The position numbers and the translations under genes were made by a program. Below the pieces are notes generated by a model. It had not been told where the DNA came from. It saw only the letters and a list, made by a program, of their open reading frames with translations, and made no database searches. Shown here one piece after another: positions 22,301 through 33,700 of a stretch of 64,000 bases of DNA. Source of the stretch: Paraescarpia echinospica (lineage: Eukaryota; Annelida; Polychaeta; Sabellida; Siboglinidae); NCBI GenBank assembly GCA_020002185.1, contig CM034535.1, forward strand, positions 66,912,484 to 66,976,483, given 5' to 3'. How positions within the stretch are numbered: position 1 is the stretch's first letter; every line of letters starts with the position of its first letter.

Positions 22301-24636
22301 ATAGTTTATTTTAGGATTGTTTTTCTGTTGTAGTAAAAATAATGTTGTAATATATTGTTTGTATATGATTTATACATGTATATTTATTATCGATCAATAT
22401 TGTGCCACTGGTACAAATAAACTTTTCCTTCCTAAAGTAAAAACATTCTCAGTACAGTTTGAGTACTGGATACCAATAATTATATTGCCACAATTTCCTG
22501 CTTTTTCTAGATATTTGTAGATTTTATTTTAACTTGTAACAAAGCAGTCTGTTCAAAACAGATAAATTTGTATTGATCTTATTGCGACATATGTACCGAA
22601 CAATAACATTTGTTGATCACATAGGAATGACACACACAGCATATTGTCTATTGGAACTATTAGTACGTTTGTTTTTTTAGTTATCACTCTGTGGAACAGT
22701 CACTGCACAATGTTGATGTTCGCTACTTCCTTGGTAAAGTATGCTTTCTCATCACACAAGGTAGGTACACAAATTGTTCCTTTAACTGCCAAAATACATG
22801 CGTGCTCGGATTACAGATAATTAACCTTGTTTTCCATCACTGTCATAATCATGACTGATATCATTGTATTTTTGTATTAGCCGAAAATTAAAGTGCATCC
22901 CGTTCTGTCTAAAAATTAAGTAATTCTCGACAATTTTAGTTTAGCTTATTTATCTGCAGAAATGAAGAGGTTCTTGTTATAACGTGATGACCAAGTAGTA
23001 ATTGTGGAGCGCAGTAGCTAGAGCATCAGAATTTCAATCAAGAGACCCTGGATTGAATCCTGTGCTGTCGTTTCGAACCTTCGGCAAGTTCGTTCACGCT
23101 ACGTTGCTCCAGTTCACTTGGCTGTATAAATGAGTACCTAGCTGTAGACAGTGGTGGATAATTGTGTAGAAGTGTTTGTGCAGTAGTTGCAACGAGGCTT
23201 CCCAGAGAAGTTGGGATGGTGATCTACTGAACAGGTCTGCCTGGGATCAAAGTGTAAAGCGTTTTGAGCAGTCCTGAGGACTGGACACTGCTATTATAAG
23301 AACATACCTTTACTTTTTAAATTATTTGTGAGGCAGCATACTTCCAATGCCTGTTTACAGGGCCCAATACGTGCAGTCAAGCAGGGTTTTTGTCAAGGCA
23401 ATATGGATACCAGCATTTCACAAGCTATACTTCAGTAATTTGTTGTACATTTAATGATACCAGTTCTGTTTTTACCTTTACTTATTTATTTAACATGTCT
23501 GCAGGGTAGAAATGTTCCAGTAACTCCTAGACACCTGCCACTTTAACTTTCAGCACACAAACTCGGGGAGCAAAGTGTCGAGACAGAAACCGTGAGTCAG
23601 TTGTCTGGTGCATACGACTCCCCAATGCTTTTCTGTAACATCAATGTAAGTATGCGTAATGGATGTATCGAGTATGTTGCGGTTTGAGTACGTCATAATC
23701 ACGACTTCCATCAAGCTTTGCCACCAATGTCAATAATGGTTATATAAGTGAATTACATTATTATTGCTGCATGACATTTCATAAATCATACATTATGGCA
23801 GACAGTTGTCAGCTTAACAACTTTGTCTTATGTTTTTTGTTATAAAGAAACACTTTTGGGACCAGAATTTCAAGAAAATATACAACGGAACATCCGAAAC
23901 ACCGCATGTTCGGCATACATTTTTTGATGGCTTGATGGTGTCTTGCTAGGCAACAGGTCACATAATGGGTAGGTTAATTGACTGAGAAGTGAGATTTAGC
24001 ACAAATGTAAGCCGGTGTAAACAGCATAATGTACTGAGAATTAACATAAATGTAAGCAAGTGTAATATGTAATTTACTAATTTTATTAACATCAATGTAG
24101 GTCTAATTTACTTAAAATTAACTTCAGTTAAGAAATTTATTGAGCTAACATCAATAGTTTACTGATAATTAATTTGTGTGTATGCATGCGTTTGCATGGC
24201 GTGTGTGGTATGTGTGAATTAACATCAATGTAAGGATGGTGTTGTGCATTGCATGCTTGATACCCTAATGAGTAATAACAAGTTTTTAAAATGAGAAATC
24301 TGGTTACCAGCCCAATCTAGATATACACTCATTTAAGTTAGCCAAATTTTATAATTGCTCATCTTTTAACACTAATTATCTAATACAATGTAGTGAAGAA
24401 ATATAATCTGGATGATCATTGGCATATATATATAACCTACTGTTGACTTGTTTGGCGCTATGCAGTATTCAATACTGATGATAGATATCTGGCATGTGTT
24501 GTAGAATGAAGGGGACAGAAAGCTTGCAGCCGAGAAATTACTGTCAATGATTGAAGTGGCCAGTGGTTTCATACACGACGTCACACCACTGCTGCTCGAC
24601 ACAACACGAACATTCTACCAATATGAGAAACTGTAG
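19351..24636 (+). CDS. CENPM: CENP-M, inner kinetochore (CCAN) subunit, six exons
   Basis: CENP-M is a pseudo-GTPase that, with CENP-H, -I and -K, forms part of the constitutive centromere network. Exons: 19351-19413, 20708-20787, 21562-21660, 22681-22760, 23554-23645, 24505-24636. All introns are GT-AG and the frame is kept, giving 181 residues (human protein 180). Matching blocks: LTPFNKMPRLNSATAL at the N-terminus, LPLPAENAEKRPCIDFIIFI, VEQSLHNVDVRYFLGKVCFL and YDSPMLFCNIN. Residues 24-31 read GVQGVGKH, an almost complete Walker A that vertebrate CENP-M lacks. It is divergent from LRPAP1 and convergent with COIL, whose stop lies 94 bp away. The start is the first ATG that yields the conserved N-terminus. 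Confidence 0.93.
19990..20165 (+). mobile_element. Degenerate tRNA-derived SINE copy in CENPM intron 1
   Basis: Contains AGAGTATCAAACTCTA, then TTCGAATTC, then CACCTTGGGCAAGTTCATTTA and GTTGCTCCGATTCACTCACC, in the same order as the better SINE copies at 23005-23305 and 51237-51535. The 3' half is missing. Confidence 0.6.
23005..23305 (+). mobile_element. tRNA-derived SINE in CENPM intron 4
   Basis: The tRNA-like head (GCAGTAGCTAGAGCATCAGA; B-box-like GGATTGAATCC) is followed by a body with CTTCGGCAAGTTCGTTCACG, GCTGTATAAATGAGTACCT, GGCTTCCCAGAGAAGT, then the tail GTTTTGAGCAGTCCTGAGGA and a short TATTATAAGAAC end. It aligns along its length with the minus-strand copy at 51237-51535, so this is a family of about 300 bp. 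Confidence 0.8.
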
Positions 24637-24661
24637 CAACAACACAGCTGAATTACGATGT

Positions 24662-24667
24662 TTTATT
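24662..24667 (-). terminator. AATAAA poly(A) signal of COIL
   Basis: AATAAA on the minus strand, 64 bp after the COIL stop codon and 26 bp from the CENPM stop on the other strand. Cleavage 10-30 nt further on would place the COIL 3' end over the CENPM stop codon. Confidence 0.6.
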
Positions 24668-24730
24668 AACAAAACTGAACAATTGTGTGTTGTAACTGAA
24701 AGTCTTGACACGTCGGTCCCTGGAATGTAG

Positions 24731-27700
24731 TCAGGTGAGGAGACGAGCCTCTATCAGTGATGGCCAGGACAGGTTCACCTGAAAGAGACGAGAGATGAAC
24801 AATACTTATAGAGTTATCAGATCAAATAGTTCCTTTACAACAATAACAGTACTAATCAACATTCTTTGATGCGCCATCTCTAACTTAGTAGCTAATCACA
24901 ACGTTCATACACGGTAAAAAGGTTGACTAAAAATCCTCCAAGATAACCTTTCCAAAGTGCAATGCTGAGACAGTGGAGGAGTAGCAAAAATAACCGCACA
25001 GGACTATAGATCACGTCTGATTATTTGTTCAATTCCAGGATGGTCGCAGACTGTTGAATAATGCAGTTACCATTTCATATTTATTTCGCACCTAATGATT
25101 TTAACAAATTTAAAGTTGAGGACGAGTTTTGTATTGCTGCAGTCGGCTATCATTCAATTATGTGAAGAATCGGTGGGTACAAGTGTACCGTGAAACTGGG
25201 AAATGTTGTAGCATACACGTTGTTTACACCTGGGTAACTTAATGTGGGTGTAGACCAAGTACAGTTGATCTAGCAATATATTTGTTAATGTTTATTTTTT
25301 TCAAAAATAAAAATGCACAAAAATTATTGGTATTTTAAAACATAGACATTATATTGTGAGTCATCTGTATTGGTGTTACTAACAGGGGTTGATTTAAATA
25401 GATTATTGTGTTTTACATTTGATTAGCAATGTTGTATACTGGTAGTGTAGTCTGTGTTGAAATTACAGGCAACTAATGGTTGCTTTAAAGGGAATAAAAA
25501 CATCTATGGCTTGAATTCATGTTATATTACATCCTGCTATCTATTTCCACGTCCACCAAGCCAAAAACAAAACAAAAATCAATGAATTAGAAATTCCACA
25601 TTTAATGCTGTACATCCGGACATTTTCGAATATGTATATTTTTGGTGCGCTTTTCGGGATGCCGAGATGTGACGTCACTTATGACCCACACTCGCATCAG
25701 GCCGACCCTTTCCATGCATTCAGAGCATGTTTACAAGTATAGCTTTTGGGTCGAAACGAGCATCAGAATGAGTTATTGTGCAATATTCCAATGAAATACA
25801 AACACTAGTCATCATAGAGGAACAAGCAGTTATCTTACCGTTCCACATGAATCGAATTTTATTCAAAACAATGAATGCGAATGTGCCTACAAGTCGACTA
25901 GGTTTTGCCGAGTTTGGGCTCGTTTTCAGAATAATTATATCGAATGCAACCAACGAGAGATAGTCTACACCAATAAACATACATAGCAAACATATATCGT
26001 ATCCAGCTACAGAAAGAGTAACGTGTATAATCTCATAATATCACTAGAATATCGATGTATGAAGGAGGAGTTGTATCATAACAACTTAAATCAGTGAGTT
26101 AATTTTTATCGGCTCTGCTAGTTCGGTTAGTAAAGGCGTTGGTTCTTTAGCATTTATTTTGCAATCGGGTGACGCCGGTTCAAACCCCACACCAAACCGT
26201 TGATTTTTTTACACTTTTTTTGGTTTATGTTTTCGCGAAGTAATATAAACCAAATCATTTTTATACTATGATGCACTGTTTGTAAATATTTTGGTAGTAA
26301 TTATTTATTCGCCACAAAAATGAAAATATGGTAATTATATATAACGCGATGTTTCTAAATTTTATTTATCCAGACAGATCACCATTTGTTTTCACATATA
26401 TAATTACAATATATTACCGTACAACATATATACAATTAATAAAATATATATCCATTACATTATATTTGTTTGGATGAATAAAATTTAGAAAAATCGTTAT
26501 ATAATTCCCATATTTTCATTTTTGTGGCGAATAAATAATTACTACCAAAATATTTATAAACAGTGCATCATAGTATAAAAATGATTTGGTTTATATTACT
26601 TTGTGAAAACATAAACCAAAAAGTGTAAAAAAACAATGGTTTGGCGTGGGGTTTGAACCGGCGTCGCCCGATTGCAAAATAAACGCTAAGGAACCAACAC
26701 CTTTACCAACCGAGCTAACAGGACCGACAGAAATTCACTGACTGATTTAAGTTGTTATGATGAACTGAACAACGCCTCCTTCATACATCGATATTCTAGT
26801 GATATTATGAGATTATACACGTTACTTTCTGTAGCTGGATACGATATATGTTTGCTATGTATGTTTATTGGTGTAGATTATCTCTCGTTGGTTGCATTCG
26901 ATATAATTATTCTGAAAACGAGCCCAAGCTCGGCGAAGCCTAGTCGACTTGTAGGCACATTCGCATTCATTGTTTTGAATAAAATTCGATTCATGTGGAA
27001 CGGTAAGATAACTGCTTGTTCCTCTTTGATGACTAGTGTTTGTATTTCATCGGAATATTGCACAATAACTCATTCTGACGCTCGTTTCGACCCAAAAGCT
27101 ATACTTGTAAACATGCCCTGAATGCATGGAAAGAGTCGGCCTGATGCGAGTGTGGGTCATAAGTGACGTCCCGATACCACGTGATCGCCTAGCTCATTAA
27201 ATTTTATTTTCCGCGGGAATCGCTACACAGATGGGTTTAAAATCGAATTTATGCTACAAATGTATTTTTCTGTAATTTTTTAGTGTTGTCAAATGTTACA
27301 TACAAGGTTAAACTGTGTGTACACATGGAAAAAGGATTTTAGCTAATGCCTTATTTTTATTTCCTTTAATAATGTGTACAGAACCTACTTATGTATGTGT
27401 GTGATGTAAATTGTAATACCTTTAGAATGCTCTCTTCTGTAGTTGTCAGGATTTCGTTGTCATCTTCCACGACTAGATCAAACTTCCCAGGCTTTCTTAC
27501 AACTACAATGAGACAGGAAGCTGCCACAGTGGACATATGTGGAAATAACAAATGCAGGCCCCCCATATCCACTTTGTGTACAATTCAGATTGCATGACAT
27601 ACCCCAATTAGTTTACTCCTGTTTGCATGGATACTGTAGTTGGTGTATACAATGAAGGGGTGGGTTACTAATTTACTTAATTAGGGTCTGACTTTGATTA

Positions 27701-30700
27701 GTTTCTGACCAGCAATTGCTAGCAATGACTCAAGTGCTCCATAACAACGACTCAGTACTGGTTTGTCTTCCTTTTGTACTTTCTGTTGCTAAACCTTACC
27801 AGCATTCTTGTTGAGGTATAATCGAACTGAATGATGAGACCAATTTACCAAATGGGAATAATAACAGATGAAATGGGTGGATGACAACTCATCAGGGGCA
27901 AAACCCCCCTGGAGAAAACCCCTTATGAACATAACCCCTCATGGACAATACCTGCCGCCTTTTAGACATAGGATAAGTGAAAAGGGTAATCTTATACATG
28001 CTAGCTATATCATTATAATTTGTTTTGTTTGTGAGGGGTTATATCCACCCCCCAGGGCAAGTACAGTTCCATGTACATTAGGTCAAGTGCAAGTACATTT
28101 TAGTCACAATGATAAACAAGACTTACTATTCTGGTTGCCAAGTATTAACTTTAATAAAATACTAACTACTAATTGTAGATATAGCCAGGCTGGGCATTCA
28201 ATGCTATGCATCACATAGGTTGAACAGTTGAGAAGTATTATTTTGCATTTTAAATACTCAATTTATGTAAATGAAATGTACTTGATATTTAGGCATGTCT
28301 GTAGCCCAGACGAAATGGTGTACTGAGGCTAAACCCAACACACATTGCATGTTCACTGCAATCCTGTGTATAACTGCCTTCTCTAGGGCCACCTACCAAG
28401 GTGGAACAACAAACATCAGCATCCCCAGAGTGTCACTGGGAAGAGGGTACCGGTAATGACAATGAGATTACAAAACCCTGTTTTGTGGCTAATTTTAACA
28501 GTAAACTCCTATTACTTTATGACTGGGTTCTTTGGTCACACTCTTTGATTGCTGTTATTTCATGCATGAACAGATGAAGGATATAATGCTTGGGCATTAT
28601 CTAGTTAGCTTCTCCACACAAAGGTAATGCGTCCTTTGTTTCAGTGTTGTTACAGTGACAGTGAGTAAACCTTCAACATGAAGCACAGCTGAGAAGCAAT
28701 AGTCTAATCCCTTGTGGGCAGATGATCTCTTAATGACCTAGTTGGAACCTCACAAGTGGGACTGCTGTATTGAGTAAAAATAACAAAATACACTTGAAAA
28801 CTATTTTACACATTTTTACAAAGTACTTGCAATTAATAAAAACTATAAAATTTGCTCATGCAAAAATCAAATATGCATTTAAATATAACTTAACAAATCC
28901 TGGAAAAAATGGCAGTTGGAATACAACACTATTTACATTTAAATACTGGTACTTTTTAAAGCACAATTTATGAACTCATAACTGATTGTTCAGCTGTAAG
29001 TAAAGTCAGAAATAGTATCGAGCTGAAGTAGGTTGGTAATAATGTCTAGCTATAACAAAAGCGCATGTCACATTTGTTGAAATGTTGCTGTGGAAATGTT
29101 GCATGACTAATATACCTGTGACAACATACCAGTAGGTGCACCCAACTTCTCAACTTCCAGTGTTTGGGTGGATGGGTCATAACTGATCACCTGTGCCTCC
29201 TGTCAACACAGCAGTGGACACATCCAACACACAGCAGTGAACACATCCAACACACTGCAGTGAACACATCCAACACACAGCAGTGAACACATCCAACAGT
29301 GAACACATCCAACATACAGCAGTGAACACATCCAACACACTGCAGTGAACACATCCAACACACAGCAGTGAACACATCCAACATACAGCAGTGAACACAT
29401 CCAACATACAGCAGTGAACACATCTAACACACTGCAGTGAACACATCCAATACACAGTGAACACATCCAATACACAGTAAACACATCCAACACACAGTGA
29501 ACACATCCAACACACAGTGAATACATCCAATATAGAGTGAATACACCCAACACAGTATATATCCAACATACAGTAGAACACCACCCTGGAAGACTGGAGT
29601 AGAGAATGGTTGCTACAATTCAACCCTGAAAAATGCAAGTTAATGCATGTGAGAAAACCGCCACACAAAATGTATACTATGACATACAAGACTGGAGCCA
29701 GAGTGAACCTCGAGACAACAAATGAGGAAAAGGACGTGGGGATGTGAGTGACCACTAACCTAAAATCGACAGTGCGGTGTTTGAAAGCAGCAAAGAAAGC
29801 GTTTAAGCACATGACCAAGAAATCATTTGTGACACTCTACCGGGCATACATAATATTAATTATGTCCTTGAGTTTTGTGTACAAGTAGGTTGCCCATATA
29901 TGGCAGAGGATATTGACATCCTCGAAAATGTACAGCAAAGAGCAACCAAGCTAGTTACCAGCATGGCAAAGCTCACATACGAACAACGATTACAACAACT
30001 GAAACTACACTCGTTGTATTACCGACGTCAGAGAGGCGACCTTATTGAAACATAAAATACTTCACGGAATCGACAAAGTTGAAGCTCGCCACTTCTTCCA
30101 GGAGAGTGACAATACAGCAACATGAGGACACATGAGAAAGCTTTTCAAGCAACGAACATGATTGCTATCCAGACAGAAATACTTCTCAGAGTCGTGGATC
30201 AGTGAAACAAGCTCCCACAACATGTGGTAGATTCCAAGACCGTCACACAGTTTAAGGCCAGACTCGACGAGCACTGGAATAGCCTGGCATATGGGCACCA
30301 CCAAAGGCCAATGGCCTAAATCAGCCCATTAACCTGTAAGCGTAACACACCCAACACAGTGACCACAATGTGCAGTTAGCTAATGTGACTGAACCAAGAA
30401 GCTGATAGGCTGCCAGCAAGTTGTATATAAGAAATTAAAATTAATTTAAAGCAGAAATTCAATATTGTTATGGTGACACCAAACAAGACATTAGTAATGT
30501 TCCTACGTTTACTCCATACCACCTACAAGAGATGGTGCTATAATAATAACTTGCCCGGATCTTCGGGTTTTAAAGTAAGGCACAACAGCCTTGTGTACAC
30601 CCGCCTTTATGCATCGTATTTTGATATTGAGAACGAGGCTTGTCTTGTTATTTTGTGCTTTTATTAAAATTTAAACCTGTCCATCTTCAATTCTTTGTCG

Positions 30701-33700
30701 AGTTTTGTTTTGAAGGAGAGGATGTTTTCAGCGTTCACTGTTTGCTGAGAAAGGTTGTTCCAGTCTAGGAAGATGCGTTGTGAGAAGGAGTGTTTCCTAA
30801 TATCAAGTCTGCTTGGTGTCTTATACAATTTTTTGTTGTGGCCTCGTGTGCGGTTTGTTGTGATCTTGAAGAAGTCCTCTTGATTGATGTCGTCGATGCC
30901 ATTGATAATTCTGTAGACTTGGATCAGGTCTCCTCTTCTTCTTCGGTATGCCAGAATTGGTAAGTTAAGATGTTTCAGCCTGTCTTCATAGTTCAAGTTT
31001 CTTATTTCTGGGACCAGCTTGGTTGCTCTCCGTTGTGCTCTTTCAAGGGTGTTGATGTCTACGGCGTAGTGCGGGTTCCAGATGGAGTCAGCATAGTCGA
31101 GATGTGGTCTCACTAGCGCTGTATATAATAATCGGAAGCTGCTACTGTCCAGATGTTTAAACGTGTGTTTGATGAGGCCTGTCATCTGGTTTGCCTTCTT
31201 TGCAATGGTGCCAATATGCTGTCGGAATTTTAGGGATCTGTCGAACGTTACACCGAGATCTTTTTCTGTTTCTGATGTGCTGTCGATTTCGATAATAATC
31301 CTAACAAAATCTTGTTAGCCAGATAAGCTTTAAGCCATAATGAGAAGCCATGTTTGTATGTAGGCATGGCACAAGTGTAGGTTCACTGGTGGCAGGGGGA
31401 GAATGACAACTATGTGGGTGTTACAATACAAACAGCTCCTAGATAATACTGGAGGATGAAGCCATGTAAACCACACCAATCCAAGCCTATTCACACTGTA
31501 TTTGTCCAAATACAACAGTTTTTGCTTTAAAGTCATCTACACAGTATGCTGTAATCACACAAATATGAACATAGATTGAAAGTTAACATGAACAAAATAA
31601 TAGACATACTAATTATATTTTACACTGGTTGTTTGGTGATTGGCTGTTTATATGAAGGAATGACTGAACCAAATTTTGGCACCATTAATGTCCATTATTA
31701 TGTGTCACTATATCACCCCTGTAACTTGATTGGTTCTTTAAAATGTTTTGTAATGATAACTATATATTTAAATAAAACCTAACCCTGCCAGACTGCTAGT
31801 GTAAGAACATACCTTGTAGCTGGATACTTCTGGGTTGTAGGTCTCAGACAATTCTAGCAACTGCATCAAAATAGAAATTTAATGAACACGCATCTGGAAA
31901 TACCTGCCACTTAAAATAATGTTTTGATGGACAATGGCTACAACATTTTGCTGAACATTCTTCAGGATAGTTAATTTCTATGCGAATTAGTTCTTTTAAA
32001 CATATCCAATAAGTGAAGTTACCTTATAGAGGCTTTCATTGATGTGACACACCAACTTCATCAGTACATGTGACGTATGACGTCATCGCACATGTTAGAT
32101 AGTTCGTAATTCCCCTCATCCCGATTGATAGTGTCCTGGCCTTTCTGATCTATATGGCTTCTTTACAACAATATACGAACACTGTTGACCCTACGGACAG
32201 CATAATTTTCACAAGAGAAGAACAGAACAACAGCATGCCCTTCCTTGATGCTAAGTTCACCAGAAAGGAAGATGGCAGTGTGAAGTCTATAGCGTATTGA
32301 AAGAAGACACACACTGACCAATACCTGAACTTTGCATCCCACCACCCCAAACACCAAAAGTTAGGAGTCGTCAGAACCCTGATGAACCGGTGTGAGACAA
32401 TACCTTCAGAAGACGGGGACAAGGAAGAGGAGAGACAGGATTCCTGAAAGTTTGTGGTTATCCCTCCTGGGCTTTGAAAAGTCGTCCCATATGTGGAGGG
32501 AGTCTCAAAGTGGGCACATCAAATACTGAAGAAGTATGGGGTAACAACAGCTATGAGTACCCACACCACCCTCAGGCGGTACGCCCTAAGGACAAAGTGG
32601 ATCCAGAAGAACAAGGTGAACTGGTGTACCAAATACCATGCAAGAACTGTGGTGCAGAATATATCGGAGAGACGGGAAGAGTGTTCAAAACGAGACTTGG
32701 GAACATAGAAAGAATGTTGACAACACAAGGAAAGATAAATACACGAGGAGCGAGAAAAATATAAATGTACCAAATACATCAACAAATCCACCCTCACAGA
32801 CCACGCAACAACACAAAATCATATCATAGACTGGGAGGAAGCAAAAATAGTGGACAAGGAAGTCAACAGAAGAACACTGCAAATAAAAAAGCCAGAAAGG
32901 CCAGGACACCAATCAATCGAGACGAAATTACGGACTATCTCACATGTACAATGACGTCATACGTCACATGTCAGTACATGAAGTTGGTGTGTCACATCAA
33001 CGAATGACTCTACAAGGTGAATTCACGTATTGGATATGTTTAAAAGAAGTAATTTGCAGTTTTCTTTAGTTGAAATAGGGTTTTCTCTGGTGATGTATGG
33101 TAATGTATTTTATTTAAGGCAACATTGAACATTATAATTACTTTTAACACAATTATTTTAGCATATAACCAAAACTAGTAACACTAGAAAAGTGTGCATA
33201 AAATAAAACAATTACTGTACGATATACAAAAAAACAAAACAAAACATATATGACTAGTGCAATAGTTGAGGTATGCTTATTTTCTCTACACAGAGAATGG
33301 TGTACCTTGTATGCAATCTTGTCGCCAGGTCTTGGTGGGCCATGCAGCAAGTCATACACACTGTAGTCTTTTTCTTTCACTTCCACGACAACGTTCTGGT
33401 AAGAATTTTTTTAAATAAGTAATATCTTATTACGGCATCAGTTTGAACCACAATTATGAAACAATAATATAGACATATGGAACAGAACCTCAAGTAACAA
33501 CTGCTACTAAAATTATTGTAATCACAATTAAAATTTTGATCTTGGCATTTCTACAAATATTTATTAATTTGGTAAGGTCTGGTTTCGAGAATTGGGACAC
33601 AAACTGTAATATATTATAAGTTAGTAAATAACTTGTTCGTGTGTCACACACATCACAAGTATCTGTTTGCAATGATACCAAAAAAGAGATGGTTTTTACC

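Larger units (their letters stand above)
25672..27168. mobile_element. Foldback element, about 680-bp inverted arms, 1.5 kb total
   Basis: The left arm (about 25672-26370) and right arm (about 26465-27168) are reverse complements over nearly their full length. The outer part has GACGTCACTTATGACCCAC and GCATCAGGCCGAC; the inner part has GCCACAAAAATGAAAATATG and ATGATGCACTGTTT. Only about 100 AT-rich bp separate the arms. Each arm contains a tRNA-like segment and the same unrecognised short ORF. No transposase is present. It lies in COIL intron 6. Confidence 0.85.

Noticed and set aside
25720..27121. 89- and 104-codon ORFs repeated in the foldback arms as a gene pair
   Set aside because: They are mirror copies of one repeat arm with no recognisable domain; similarity follows from the inverted repeat rather than protein constraint.
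29177..29818. 213-codon Cys/His/Trp-rich minus-strand ORF
   Set aside because: It is produced by the 23-bp minisatellite plus antisense LINE sequence; the repeating VGCVHC pattern is repeat-driven.
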